64,000 nucleotides of DNA from Streptomyces griseochromogenes (GCF_001542625.1 NZ_CP016279.1:4774001-4838000), one strand, 5' to 3'; counted from the first letter of the stretch, positions 1-8,790 are shown. Notes: a model not told the origin generated them from the letters alone. A program made the numbers and translations.

Positions 1-246
1 TCGTCGGCTGAGGGCAGCGGTCACGGTGTCACGTCGATCCAGCAGCCGGACGTCACCAGGGGACAGCCGGCCTTCCTTCCCCCGGGAGCCGTCGATCCGG
101 GACCGTCCGGCTGTTACAAGACAGGGACAAACCCACGATGAACGCCTGCCACCGGGGTGACGTCGTTTCTAGTGACTACGCCAATCGACATGTACGTCGC
201 CTTTGGCGCGAAAAGGTTTCTCACCTCAGAAAGGGACAGATCTGTG

Positions 247-666
247 ATGGTCTCGAAGCGGCGCTCCCTGCGCATAGCCGTTGTCGGCGCCCTCGGCGCG
301 GCCTCCCTCGCCCTCGCGGGCACCGCGATGGCGGCCACCCCTGCCCCACACGCCGCCTCTCCCGTCGCCGCCGCGCACAAGGCTCAGGCCGCCAAGGCCG
401 GCATCACCGCCAAGCCGTCGGCTTCCTCGGTCCGCGCCTGGCAGCTGTTCCGGGTCACGGGCCAGACCACCGGCCTCACGGCGGGCAGCAAGGTGACCCT
501 GCAGCAGAAGCAGCACGGCAAGTGGGTCACCCTGCCCGCGTCCGCGCCCATCGCCCGGAACGGCTCCTACTCGCTGGGCGTCAAGCTCGGACTGAAGGGC
601 AAGAACGACCTGCGCGTCGTCAACGGCAACACGGCGTCACAGGTCTTCAACGTGACGGTCCGCTGA
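247..666 (+). CDS. Secreted Ig-like small protein
   Basis: A 139-residue exported protein. It opens with a basic stretch (MVSKRRSLR) and a hydrophobic core (VVGALGAASLALAG), with a likely signal peptidase site after TAMAA. The mature part alternates short hydrophobic strands and contains VTLQQKQHGKWVTL, the pattern of a bacterial Ig-like beta sandwich. A GTG lies one codon upstream at 244; AAAGGGA at 230-236 could serve either start. A strong hairpin lies 28 bases after the stop. The function is unknown; surface or matrix roles are only guesses. Confidence 0.8.
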   Translation: MVSKRRSLRIAVVGALGAASLALAGTAMAATPAPHAASPVAAAHKAQAAKAGITAKPSASSVRAWQLFRVTGQTTGLTAGSKVTLQQKQHGKWVTLPASAPIARNGSYSLGVKLGLKGKNDLRVVNGNTASQVFNVTVR

Positions 667-694
667 GCCGCCCCGCCACACGGCCCATGGCCAC

Positions 695-737
695 GCCGCT
701 GGGGCAGCTCTGCTTCACGCAGCTCTGCCCCAGCGGC
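695..737 (+). terminator. Strong stem-loop terminator
   Basis: A 13-bp perfect stem (GCCGCTGGGGCAG with its complement), a 2x2 internal loop (CT/CT), a further 4-bp stem and a TTCAC loop. It lies just after the secreted Ig-like gene. It has no T-tract, as is usual in Streptomyces. Confidence 0.75.
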
Positions 738-1084
738 TCGACCAACGCCTCGATCGCTGCCTGGAGATGCCTGTTCTGCCCTGGCCACGCGGCGTGGAAC
801 CAGCCAGCTCTTGGCGGTAGCCGCGGCCGTCCAACCAGACTTCGATGACAGTGCGGGTGCTGAGTGCCGCGGCGGCGGCCGGAGCCCACCGCCCCGGGGG
901 GAGTAGGGAATCGTAGAAGCCCGGGGAAGGCCGGCCCAGGTCGTCGGCAGGGTGACGCTGATCATCCACCGCCGTGAAGCCGAGGTCGGAGCGGATCTCG
1001 ACACTGACCTGTCCATGCGTGCCGTCACGACGGTGCAGTGCGTCCCACACGACTGTTCGCAGCACCTGAGCGGGAAGCTCAGGG
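738..1084. other. No recognised gene
   Basis: Open frames exist on both strands, including a 116-codon minus-strand frame from 1065 that runs into the terminator hairpin. None has a ribosome-binding site or a recognisable fold, and I do not call a gene here. Confidence 0.4.
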
Positions 1085-1115
1085 TTGACCTTGACACAGT
1101 GACAACGTCTTCACT
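1085..1115 (+). promoter_or_regulatory. MerR-type operator and promoter
   Basis: A 23-bp imperfect palindrome at 1087-1109 (GACCTTGACAC, centre A, GTGACAACGTC) matches at 9 of 11 base pairs. It lies between a -35 TTGACC (1085-1090) and a -10-like TTCACT (1110-1115). The spacer is 19 bp, the overlong spacing that MerR activators correct by DNA distortion. It stands upstream of the HEAT gene and its MerR-HEAT neighbour. Confidence 0.8.
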
Positions 1116-1136
1116 GCGGCCGAGGAGGTGGTCCTG

Positions 1137-1808
1137 ATGACCGTGCCGAAAGAGGACACGAACACGATGCGAGCTCTCCAAGGGCTGGAGAACGACAGCT
1201 CGTCGGTCCGGCTGCAGGCAGCGCTGGCGGTTGGCACGACCCCGGACCCGGAGTTCATCGGCAAGCTCATCGAGCGATGCGCGGTCGAACCCGAGTTCTA
1301 TGTGCGCGATATGCTGACGTGGGCACTCACCCGGCACGCGGCATCGATGACGGTCCCGGTGCTTCTCGACGAAGTCCGCTCGGAGCGTGCGCAGGCACGG
1401 AGCCAGGCGTTGCACACGCTGTCCAAGATCGGGGATCGGCAAGCGTGGCCGGCGATGACACCGGCTTTGCTGTCCGACGTCGACGACGAGGTGGCTCGGA
1501 GCGCCTGGCGGGCAGCGGTCGTGCTCGTGCCCGAAGGTGAGGAGCACCAGTTGGCCGTAGTGTTGGCCACGCAGCTCGGGCGCGGCGAACGCGAGACGCA
1601 GCTGAGCCTCAGCAGGGCACTGATCGCGCTCGGGGAGGCGATGTTGCCGACACTGAGCACCTCGACGATGGATCTCGACCCTCGCGTGCGCGCGCACGCA
1701 ATCGCCACGGAACGGCTGTGGCGCGACCCGGATACCGGATTCGGGGTCGCGATTGAGGAGGCGAAGCGCATCGTGGCCCTCGGCGGGCCCGGCCAGGAGG
1801 GGCGGTAG
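1137..1808 (+). CDS. HEAT-repeat protein
   Basis: A 223-residue, all-helical protein of tandem HEAT-like repeats, seen in recurring segments such as DDEVARSAWRAAVVLV and DPRVRAHAIATERLW. Such repeats form a curved protein- or ligand-binding scaffold and have no enzymatic motif. GAGGAGG at 1122-1128 favours the ATG at 1137 over an in-frame GTG at 1128. It is first in an operon with the MerR-HEAT regulator, three bases before that start, and lies behind a MerR-type promoter. It may bind the same ligand as the regulator, or buffer it; this is inference. Confidence 0.8.
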   Translation: MTVPKEDTNTMRALQGLENDSSSVRLQAALAVGTTPDPEFIGKLIERCAVEPEFYVRDMLTWALTRHAASMTVPVLLDEVRSERAQARSQALHTLSKIGDRQAWPAMTPALLSDVDDEVARSAWRAAVVLVPEGEEHQLAVVLATQLGRGERETQLSLSRALIALGEAMLPTLSTSTMDLDPRVRAHAIATERLWRDPDTGFGVAIEEAKRIVALGGPGQEGR

Positions 1809-1811
1809 GCA

Positions 1812-2816
1812 GTGTTGATCGGTGATGTCGCGCGACGGTCCGGGGTCAGCGCCCGCATGCTCAGGCATTACGAATCGCTCGGCTTGGTGCGGCCAACGGG
1901 TCGCACCGACACCGGCTATCGCCAGTACTCCAGCGAGGACATCCGGCGAATCTTCCACATCGAGAGCCTGCGGTCGTTGGGGCTGTCCCTGCGTGATGTC
2001 AGGCGCGCACTCGATGACCCCGGCTTCGCGCCCGCGGAGCTCGTCGACGACCTCATCCGCCAGACGCGAGACCGCATCGAAGCGGAGACGGAGCTGCTGA
2101 CGCGACTTCGTCGGATCGGTGCCGCGGAACCCGCCGGCTGGGAGGACGTCCTCCAGATCGTCGCGCTCCTCCAGGCGTTGGGGTCGAAGAGTGCGGGGGC
2201 ACGGCAGCGCGCGGCCCTGTCCGCCGTCGAGGAAGTTCCCGTGCCGGTGGAAGCACTGGTCGAGGCCGTGTTGAGCGAGTCGGACCCGAACGTCGCCGGA
2301 GCCCTTCGTTGGGCTCTGGTGCACTCGGGCGAGGACGGGCTGGCACTGCTTGCGGAGGGCCTCGGCTCATCCGCACCCGAGGTGCGAAAACGTGCCGTCG
2401 AGTCCATCGCCGAGATTCCGAACGCCGAGGCGACCGCACTGCTGCGGGACGCCCTGACGAACCCCGACATCGTGGTCCGCGGGTACGCGGCTCTGGCGCT
2501 CGGGGCACGCGGCGTGGCCGACGCGGTCCCGACGCTCCTCGACATGATCGTCGAGGAGAGGAACGACGCCGACGCAGCCGACGCGCTGAGCACGCTGGCG
2601 AGTGATCCCGCGTTGGCCGATCAGATCGCTACTGGGCTCGTCGACTGCCTCGCCCACGGCACCACTGGATCGTCCGCACGTCTACGGCTGACACAGGCGC
2701 TCGCGGACATCCCGGGGATCCCGGCGTCGCGTGCCCTTGCCGACCTGTCACATGACGAAGATCGTGTCCTCGCGCTCACGGCGACATACATTCTCAAGCT
2801 GCGCGACGCACGATAG
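1812..2816 (+). CDS. MerR regulator fused to HEAT repeats
   Basis: A 334-residue regulator. Residues 1-70 are a clear MerR winged helix (IGDVARRSGVSARMLRHYES, GYRQYSSEDIRR), followed by the dimerisation helix to about residue 115. The rest, about 130-334, is HEAT-like repeats (ALRWALVHSG, DIVVRGYAALALGARG) in place of a metal or drug pocket. The GTG start follows AGGAGGGG with good spacing and lies three bases after the upstream HEAT gene. The 19-bp-spaced promoter at 1085-1115 fits autoregulation. The inducer is unknown; the sensor repeats resemble the neighbouring gene product. Confidence 0.88.
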   Translation: MLIGDVARRSGVSARMLRHYESLGLVRPTGRTDTGYRQYSSEDIRRIFHIESLRSLGLSLRDVRRALDDPGFAPAELVDDLIRQTRDRIEAETELLTRLRRIGAAEPAGWEDVLQIVALLQALGSKSAGARQRAALSAVEEVPVPVEALVEAVLSESDPNVAGALRWALVHSGEDGLALLAEGLGSSAPEVRKRAVESIAEIPNAEATALLRDALTNPDIVVRGYAALALGARGVADAVPTLLDMIVEERNDADAADALSTLASDPALADQIATGLVDCLAHGTTGSSARLRLTQALADIPGIPASRALADLSHDEDRVLALTATYILKLRDAR

Positions 2817-3166
2817 CGAATGGCCACGGCGAAGGGATGCGTAACGCTGTCCGATGCTCGGGGCTGGACTCAGAGTGAGGGCCGACGGTACAACAATTGC
2901 TTCCCGCCGTCGGACTGGTTGCCGGACAGAGAACGTCGTCACCGACTATCTGTCCTTGCGCAACAGCCCTTCCCCCGGCACCTGGCTGGAAGACCACCCG
3001 AGATCGACCAAGCCACCCGTCTGGCAAAACCCCAGCACAACACCCGATCCCGGCCATGCATATGGGGACGACCCCGTACGACCAACCCGCGTCCTACGCC
3101 ATCGATATGTGCACTCCGTCCGAGGGATCCACTACTAGGCATTGCGTGGACGCGCCGGCCCGCCAG
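2817..3166. other. Gene-free stretch
   Basis: About 350 bases between the MerR-HEAT gene and a VOC remnant. The overlapping open frames have no start signals or recognisable motifs. Confidence 0.5.
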
Positions 3167-3575
3167 TCACCGCTCAGCCGTAATCACAGACGTGCCCGGG
3201 AAGAAGTCGGCGCTTTGGACATACTCCATCGCTTGGTGAACTCCGGGTCGCCGGGTGACCTCGGTGACCGACGTTCCGCCCGCAACAACCGCCTGACGGT
3301 GCACAGCGTCGGCGTCCTCGACATAGAGGCGGAGGAAGCCAGGGGTCGGGGGCCACTCCGGCCGCGCATCGAACATCATCACCACCGAGTCGCCGATCCG
3401 TACCTCCGCATGCTCGATGCTGCCGTCCTCGCCGGCCAGACACGCGAGCTCCTGCGCGCCGAAGGCCGTCCTCATGTAGTCGATGAGCCGCACCGTGTCG
3501 CACTGGTAAAGGGCCGTTGTTCAAGAGCTGCGGTATTCCTAAGACCACGCCTTGTCCACCGGCGCTCACTGACAC
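3167..3575 (-). pseudogene. VOC/PhnB-like protein, frameshifted
   Basis: The frame ending at 3167 reads RLIDYMRTAFGAQEL, then SIEHAEVRIGDSVVMMFD and LRLYVEDADAV. These are typical of glyoxalase/bleomycin-resistance-fold (VOC) proteins of the PhnB type. Its first possible start (GTG 3493) would delete the first beta strand, and a TGA lies a few codons upstream. A neighbouring frame from 3575 supplies GIPQLL...LPVR, so a frameshift near 3500 is likely. The usual C-terminal DPFGN-type motif is also absent. I infer a decayed gene. A short functional variant is possible but less likely. Confidence 0.6.
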
Positions 3576-4159
3576 TCCTCGTGCCAGGGTCTGGCAGGAG
3601 GTTGTGGGCCCGGCGACGGCTCGCAGCGCCGTTGCGGCCTCGTATCGGCCGATCGGGGTGAGCGGAGCGATTGGTAACCAATCCGGCCGCCGGCACGCTG
3701 CCCGCCTTCTGGAGGCTCATCCGGAATGCTCTGCCCCCGCTGTACCGGCCCGTGGGTGGTGCGCAACGCCGGGAGGGGAGCGGGGGCGGTCGATCCGTCA
3801 TTGCTTCGCCAAAGACCGTGGACTGCGCTCGATCGGGTACTCGGAGCGTGCACCGGCGGCGTGGCGCCCATGGAATCGGCGGGGTGTGATGCGGCAGAAG
3901 GAGTACAAGGCCACAGGATCTGTTCAGCCAGCTGTGAGACCGGGCAGGGCGAGTGCCTCTCCGGTCGCAGTGCCCCGGTTCGGGTTCTTTACTAGTAAGT
4001 ACAAATCTCGCCAAACCGTGCGGTCTGAGAGGTGGCGTGGCGGAGTATTCCTTCGTCGGTGAGGCGTCACAAGGTGGACGGGCATGGGTTGCCGCGTGTC
4101 GGCGTGCTGTGCTCTCTGCAGGTCTCCGGGTGAGCTACATCGAGGAAGAAGCGGACATC
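3576..4159. other. Gene-free stretch upstream of SDR remnant
   Basis: No coding frame with convincing composition or motifs. It holds a short AT-rich palindrome at 3989-3998 that stands out from the GC-rich surroundings. Confidence 0.45.
3989..3998. promoter_or_regulatory. AT-rich palindrome, TetR-type half-sites
   Basis: TTACTAGTAA is a perfect 10-bp palindrome followed by GTAC. The form resembles operators of TetR-family repressors. It lies upstream of the SDR remnant and the MDR operon, with a TetR gene 4 kb away at the other end of the locus. The assignment is inference. Confidence 0.35.
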
Positions 4160-4372
4160 CTGGGACAGCTTGATGGCAAGGTCGGTATGGGTGGCTGCTC
4201 GACCGGGATCGGTCTGGCTATATAGCTCGTCGGTTCGTCGCCGGGGGCTCCACCGCGCACCTCACGAGCCGGAGCAGAACCGAGTTGGATACCGCCGTGG
4301 AAACCCTCGGGGACCGGGCCGTCGGCATCCAAAGCGATGTCTCGAATTTCGACGAAGCGACGAAGCGACGAA
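4160..4372 (+). pseudogene. Short-chain dehydrogenase N-terminal remnant
   Basis: Translation across frames gives LDGKV, then STGIGLAI and, after a TAG and a frame change, RRFVAGGSTAHLTSRSRTEL and VETLGDRAVGIQSDVSNFDE. This is the start of a classical SDR Rossmann fold (TGxxxGIG, then an aspartate-containing second strand). The remainder is missing and the DNA runs straight into the next gene. It could have been co-transcribed with the MDR gene before decay. Confidence 0.75.
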
Positions 4373-4374
4373 GC
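4351..4374 (+). repeat. Three tandem 8-bp repeats
   Basis: GACGAAGC is repeated three times head to tail, directly before the ribosome-binding site of the MDR gene, at the scar where the SDR remnant ends. Confidence 0.7.
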
Positions 4375-4389
4375 GAGGAGTCGTGTCCC

Positions 4390-5364
4390 ATGCTCGCCAT
4401 TCACCTCACTCAGTTCGGGGAGCCGGGGAAGAGCCTGAAGGTGGTGGACGTGCCCGAGCCCCCGGCTCCCACCGCAGGACAGGCGCTGATCCAGGTCGAG
4501 TACGCCCCGCTCGACCACCACGACCTTCTCCTGGCGCAAGGTATCTACCCCGTACGCCCTGAGCTGCCGATGGCTATCGGAAACGAGGGCGTCGGGACGG
4601 TCGTGTCCGTAGGGCCCGGCGTCATGGAGATCAGCCCCGGCGAGAGGGTCCTGCTTCCCTTCGGCGTCTTTTCCTGGTCCGAGCGGGTGGTGGCCGAGGC
4701 GGCAGACCTGACCGTCGTGGACAAGTCCATCAGCCTTGAACAGGCAGCGATGCTCACCATCAATCCCGTGAGCGCGGGGCTTCTGGTCGGCCTGCGGGAC
4801 CTTCGGGCCGGTTCCTGGGTGGTGCAGAACGCGGCCAACAGCGGGGTAGGCCGGTCTGTCATCGTGTTCGCCAAGGAACGAGGGCTGCGCACGATCAACA
4901 TCGTTCGGCGCGCGGAACTCGTGAGCGAACTCCGAGATCTCGGCGCCGACATCGTGGTTGTCGACTCGGCGGACGCCGGGGCGCGTGTGCGGGAAGCCGT
5001 CGGCTCCGATCCGGTGCTACTCGGCCTTGACGGTGTCAGCGGTGCGGCGACTGCACTGTTGCTGGACGTACTGACCGACGGCGCCCTGCTGGCGATCTAC
5101 GGGTATTTGAGCGGCCAGCCGTTCACGCCCGATCCTGACGTGCTGAGGACGAAGAACATCACCACGACGGAATTCTGGATGTACCAGGACGAGTTGCTTC
5201 CCCGGTTTCCGGCTCTGAACGCGGAGTCCGCGCGGCTGGTCTCCGAGGGAAGACTCGTCCTGCCCTCCGCGCCCGTCTACAAGGCGGCGGATTTTCCCGA
5301 GGCGCTCGCGTATTTCCGGGAGAACGGCAAGGTCCTGCTGGACTTCGACCCGCCTCGCGCGTAG
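4390..5364 (+). CDS. Zinc-independent MDR reductase (MECR-like)
   Basis: A 324-residue medium-chain dehydrogenase/reductase. The N-terminal GroES-like domain (EYAPLDHHDLLLAQGIYP, GNEGVGTVVSVGPGV) lacks the zinc cysteines. The NAD(P)-binding half carries NAANSGVGRSVI followed by TINIVRR, a signature of 2-enoyl thioester reductases related to MECR and quinone oxidoreductases. The frame is open further upstream through SDR remnant sequence, but AGGAG at 4376-4380 sets the start at ATG 4390. It is first in a run with an F420-reductase-like gene and a second MDR gene. The substrate is unknown; an alpha,beta-unsaturated carbonyl is likely. Confidence 0.85.
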   Translation: MLAIHLTQFGEPGKSLKVVDVPEPPAPTAGQALIQVEYAPLDHHDLLLAQGIYPVRPELPMAIGNEGVGTVVSVGPGVMEISPGERVLLPFGVFSWSERVVAEAADLTVVDKSISLEQAAMLTINPVSAGLLVGLRDLRAGSWVVQNAANSGVGRSVIVFAKERGLRTINIVRRAELVSELRDLGADIVVVDSADAGARVREAVGSDPVLLGLDGVSGAATALLLDVLTDGALLAIYGYLSGQPFTPDPDVLRTKNITTTEFWMYQDELLPRFPALNAESARLVSEGRLVLPSAPVYKAADFPEALAYFRENGKVLLDFDPPRA

Positions 5365-5483
5365 GCGCCGCCGCACCTGCCGCTGAGGCCGGGACCATCC
5401 CGACAGGAAGCGGCCGGAGCCGATCACACAGCCGCTGCCGGGGCGCCGGCACGACCCCCGACACACGATCAAGGATGGGCAGC

Positions 5484-6101
5484 ATGGCCGCACAGAGCAC
5501 TATCGGCATTCTCGGCGCGGGAGAGATCGGCCAGGCCATCGCCGACAAGGCCGTCCGCCACGGACATGAGGTACTCATCGGCAACAGCCGGGGACCGGAG
5601 ACACTCAAGGCAGTCGTAGAGCAGTTGGGGCCGAAAGCCCATGCCGTGGCAGCCGAGGAGGCGGCGCAGCCGGAGCTCGTCTTCCTCGCGGTCCCGTTCT
5701 TCGCCGTACCGGACCTGACCAGCCTTACCGACTGGTCCGGGAAGATCGTCGTCGACACGACGAATCAGTTCGCGGCGGCCAACCCCTGGAGGGGCCGGTA
5801 CGACGTCGGTGACCTCACGGGCAGCGAATGGGTCACCCAGCGCCTTCCCGGAGCGCGGATCGTGAAGGCGTTCAACAGCCTGTTCGCCGCGTTCATCGCC
5901 GCGGACCCCCAGCACGAGGAAGGCCGCCAGGTGGTCTTCTACGCGGGCGACGACGCCGACGCGAAGACGGCCGTGGCCGGCTTGCTCGGCGAATTCGGAT
6001 TCGCCGCCCTGGACCTCGGCGGTCTACGGGAGGGAGGCCGTCTGATGCAGCTGGACGGAGCACTCAGCGCGAAGCACCTGCTGCTCCAGGATGTCGGCTG
6101 A
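5484..6101 (+). CDS. F420/NADP oxidoreductase-like protein
   Basis: A 205-residue Rossmann protein. It starts with IGILGAGEIGQAIADKAVRH (GxGxxG, residues about 8-13), then GNSRGPET, LVFLAVPFFAV and a VVDTTNQF segment. This is the arrangement of NADPH:F420 oxidoreductase-like and related NAD(P)-binding proteins. AAGGA at 5471 favours ATG 5484 over ATG 5475. Its end overlaps the only canonical start of the next MDR gene by 11 bases, suggesting one operon of reductases. Whether it uses F420 or only NADP cannot be told. Confidence 0.82.
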   Translation: MAAQSTIGILGAGEIGQAIADKAVRHGHEVLIGNSRGPETLKAVVEQLGPKAHAVAAEEAAQPELVFLAVPFFAVPDLTSLTDWSGKIVVDTTNQFAAANPWRGRYDVGDLTGSEWVTQRLPGARIVKAFNSLFAAFIAADPQHEEGRQVVFYAGDDADAKTAVAGLLGEFGFAALDLGGLREGGRLMQLDGALSAKHLLLQDVG

Positions 6102-7323
6102 CGCCGGCCAAGCGCCATACACACCAGCGCACAGGAGGAGGATCACGAACCGTCGTGTCGTCTGGACCCGTAGCGGGTCGCCCGCCGACGTCCTGACCGT
6201 CATCGAGGAGCCCGAACCGGAAGCACCCGTGCACGGTCAGGTGCTCATCCGCGCCACGGCCTTCCCGGTCCACCCTGGTGATCTCCTAGGCCTCGAGGCC
6301 TTCCCCACGACGGCTGCAGAGCCGGTACCGATCGGCGTGGAAGCGACCGGCTTGGTGGAGGCCATCGGCCCGGATACGCGCGTGGCTCCGGGCGTCGAGG
6401 TCGGTGGCCGCGTAACAATCTTTCCCCTGCCGGGGGGATGGTCACAGTGGATCCTGGCGGACGCCGAGACTGTCGTCCCCGTGCCTGACGAGCTGTCGGA
6501 CGAGGTCGCCGCGCAGATGCTGACGAACCCGCTCACCGCGGTGATGCTGCGCCATGAAGCGGAGCAGCACCTGGCTTTGGGATACGACGGCTATCTCGTG
6601 CAGGCCGCCGCCGGCTCGTCGGTCGGGCGGCTGGTAACGGGCGTGATGCAGTATCACAACGTGGGCCTGGTCAACGTCGTCCGCAGTGACCGCGGTGCCG
6701 CCGAACTGCGCAAGCGGTTCCCGGACGTCCCGGTCGTGGCGACAGAGAATCCGGGCTGGGCCGATGAGGTCCGCAAGGCAGCCGGCGGCCGCCCGCTCAG
6801 TGTGGCCTTCGGCCCTGTCGGCGGAAAGCTGACGGAAAGCCTTCTGGACCTGTTGGCGCCGGGCGGCAGGCTGGTCATTTACGGGGAACTCGCCGAGGAG
6901 CCGATCTCGGTGCATGCGTCGACGCTGCTGCACCAAGCGCTGACGGTGCGGGGCGCGACCCTCGGCCGGTGGCTGTTGGAGGCATCCGCCGAGAGGCGGG
7001 CATCGGACGCGGTCGCCGCGACGCTGATCGCGCTTGCGTTCAAGGACCAGTTCGACGTGGCCGCTACCTACGACCTCGGCGAGCTGGCCACCGCCGTGAA
7101 GCACGCGGTGCAGCCCGGCAAGGTCGGCACCGTCCTCATCCGCCCCTGGAAGCCGCTGCTACTTCAGTTATGGAAGCGAGGAAGCCATGATGACCGTGGA
7201 CGATGTCCGGGAGCTGGCGCTCTCTTTCGCCGGAGTCAGCGAGTCGCGTCCGTTCGCCCCGGACCGCGTGGTGTTCAAGACAGCGGCGAACAACAAGGTG
7301 TTTGCCATCCTCAGTGGCCATGA
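6091..7323 (+). CDS. Second MDR reductase, C-terminally extended
   Basis: A zinc-independent MDR protein related to the one at 4390. Its nucleotide-binding region reads VQAAAGSSVGRLVTGV with VNVVRSDRG. Family members end at a segment like GKVGTVLIRP, but this frame has no stop there. It runs about 60 more residues through the beginning of the MmcQ gene, which looks like a lost stop or late frameshift. The start is also odd. AGGAGGAGG (6133) is followed by ATC ACG rather than a normal start codon. ATG 6091, inside the previous gene, is the only canonical in-frame start nearby. It may be functional, but both ends look disturbed. Confidence 0.7.
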   Translation: MSADAGQAPYTPAHRRRITNRRVVWTRSGSPADVLTVIEEPEPEAPVHGQVLIRATAFPVHPGDLLGLEAFPTTAAEPVPIGVEATGLVEAIGPDTRVAPGVEVGGRVTIFPLPGGWSQWILADAETVVPVPDELSDEVAAQMLTNPLTAVMLRHEAEQHLALGYDGYLVQAAAGSSVGRLVTGVMQYHNVGLVNVVRSDRGAAELRKRFPDVPVVATENPGWADEVRKAAGGRPLSVAFGPVGGKLTESLLDLLAPGGRLVIYGELAEEPISVHASTLLHQALTVRGATLGRWLLEASAERRASDAVAATLIALAFKDQFDVAATYDLGELATAVKHAVQPGKVGTVLIRPWKPLLLQLWKRGSHDDRGRCPGAGALFRRSQRVASVRPGPRGVQDSGEQQGVCHPQWP

Positions 7324-7516
7324 GTTCCCGGACGACCAGGTGACAGTCAAGGCCGATCCGGAGCGCGTCGCCGAGTTGCAGAACCGCTTCGAAGCAGTGC
7401 ACCCGGCGTACAAGCTGAACAAGCGATACCGGGTCAACATTTCGTTGGCCGGCGATGTCCCGGACGAACTGATTCGGGAGCTGATAGGGGACAGCCACGA
7501 CCTGGTCGCACCATGA
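7187..7516 (+). CDS. MmcQ/YjbR family protein
   Basis: A 109-residue protein with the MmcQ/YjbR pattern: ALSFAGVSESRPFAPDRVVF near the N-terminus, then KVFAILSGHEFPDDQVTVKA and a C-terminal HPAYKLNKRYRVNISL. The fold resembles a CyaY-like double wing and is often annotated as DNA-binding, although the molecular role is poorly known. GAGGAA precedes ATG 7187; ATG 7190 is equally possible. The coding sequence overlaps the abnormally long upstream MDR frame. Confidence 0.85.
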   Translation: MMTVDDVRELALSFAGVSESRPFAPDRVVFKTAANNKVFAILSGHEFPDDQVTVKADPERVAELQNRFEAVHPAYKLNKRYRVNISLAGDVPDELIRELIGDSHDLVAP

Positions 7517-7740
7517 GCCCCGCGCTTCCAGGTGCACAAATCGCCGACGCTGCGCGGCAGGAGCATCGGCCACTGGATGTCAGACACCTGGTAGGCGCCC
7601 CTGTGCTGCTGCCGATCGTCCTGTTCGTAGGCGGCTTGCGCGCAATGGCCAAGCGGCGCCCGTGACGCCTGACGGGGCAAGACCTCCACGGCGTGCGGCC
7701 CTGGCACTGAAACCCAAGAGCCGTCCAGGTCAGGACCGGG

Positions 7741-8376
7741 TCACGGCGCTGAACGGTCCTCCTGCCGATCCGGCGCCGGCTCGTTCGTGGACACGCTGGG
7801 AAGAAGGGCCAAGGCCTGCTTGGCAGCTCCGATGACAACCTCCGCTGCGGCTCCCGCCCTGCCCAGGGCCTCCAGTCCCCGCAGCACAGCAAGGAGAAGG
7901 CTTGCGAGCCCGTCCGTGTCCGCTTCGGCGTCCAGTGAGCCCTCCTCTTGGGCCCGGGCGAGGCAGTCCGACAGCTCGCTGTGCATTCCGCGGACAGTGG
8001 CAGCAATCCGCTCGGCGACGGTCTTGTCGACTGCGGCGAGTTCCGTGGCGCTCCTGGCCATCATGCAGCCGCGCCGCTCCACGTCCCTGCTGATCGCTTC
8101 GGAGATGTCGCACACGAAGCGTTCCAGCTGCGGGAGGGCCGGTCCCGGGCCGCGCAGAGCCGAACGCCAGGCTCCGATCGCGTCAGCGTTGTAGCTGTCC
8201 AGAGCCTGCAGAAACAGGGCATGTTTGTCTCCGAAGGCCCCGTACAGGCTTCCGCGTCCCAAGCCTGTGACGGCGCTCAGATCGTCGATGGAGGTTCGGT
8301 CGTAACCGTGGGACCAGAACTGGTCGCGAGCAGCCCGAACAACTTCCTCGTCGTCAAACTGCCGAGGCCGGGCCAT
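7741..8376 (-). CDS. TetR/AcrR regulator
   Basis: A 211-residue repressor convergent with the reductase operon. The N-terminal helix-turn-helix is clear (SIDDLSAVTGLGRGSLYGAF, then GDKHALFLQAL), and the C-terminal part is the TetR_C type seen in regulators of reductases that respond to electrophiles. The frame is open about 36 codons further, but MARPRQFDDEEVV at ATG 8376 is the family-typical start. I infer that it controls the 4390-7516 genes. Confidence 0.88.
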   Translation of the reverse strand: MARPRQFDDEEVVRAARDQFWSHGYDRTSIDDLSAVTGLGRGSLYGAFGDKHALFLQALDSYNADAIGAWRSALRGPGPALPQLERFVCDISEAISRDVERRGCMMARSATELAAVDKTVAERIAATVRGMHSELSDCLARAQEEGSLDAEADTDGLASLLLAVLRGLEALGRAGAAAEVVIGAAKQALALLPSVSTNEPAPDRQEDRSAP

Positions 8377-8529
8377 GAGAAGACTGTACGCCGTGCGTGG
8401 GGCATTATGGGGAGAATGCAGGTCAGTACGAGCATGTTTCGAGGCTTGTGACACCGGCTCGCCCGAACGGCCAGGCTTGTGCACGCCCCGCTCGCCCTCA
8501 GAGGGGCACCCCGGGAACCCCTATGACCC

Positions 8530-8790
8530 GATGGACGGAAGAAACAGCGGAGGCACCTTCACCGACTGCGGCGGCGACACGCTGCCCTGCAGAGTTTGCC
8601 ACTCCCGGCACGGCCACCGATCTGCCTGCGCACGAACGGACTTCTAGCTCAGTGGCAGCGTAATAGATTCCCGCGCCTTCGAAGTGTTTCCAGCGGGCGA
8701 TTGGAAGGGACTGGTAGCGGGCGCCGGTGGCGATAATCGCGGCGCGCGCAAGAATATCCGTGCCGTCGGACAGGGAAGATGATCCACGGC
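8530..8790 (-). pseudogene. Thioredoxin-reductase-like remnant
   Basis: On the minus strand the sequence reads AAIIATGARYQSLPIARW, FEGAGIYYAATELEVRSCAG and then VANSAGQRVAAAVGEG. This is the FAD-domain ATGARY motif and the second GGxNSAGQ dinucleotide motif of thioredoxin-reductase-like proteins (in these families usually VVGGANSAGQA). Both ends are missing and the glycine motif is damaged. It is a decayed internal piece of an FAD oxidoreductase. Confidence 0.75.

Noticed and set aside
567..2324. 585-codon minus-strand open frame
   Set aside because: It lies opposite the HEAT and MerR-HEAT genes, crosses the terminator hairpin and gives Arg/Gly/Pro-rich sequence with no motifs. It is a GC-rich shadow.
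3472..4062. Overlapping 180-codon frames on both strands
   Set aside because: Neither has motifs or start signals, and they overlap each other and the VOC remnant.
8643..8660. TAGCTCAGTGGCAGCG resembling a tRNA D-arm
   Set aside because: No matching acceptor, anticodon or T arms can be folded around it, and the same bases encode AATELEV of the thioredoxin reductase remnant on the other strand.
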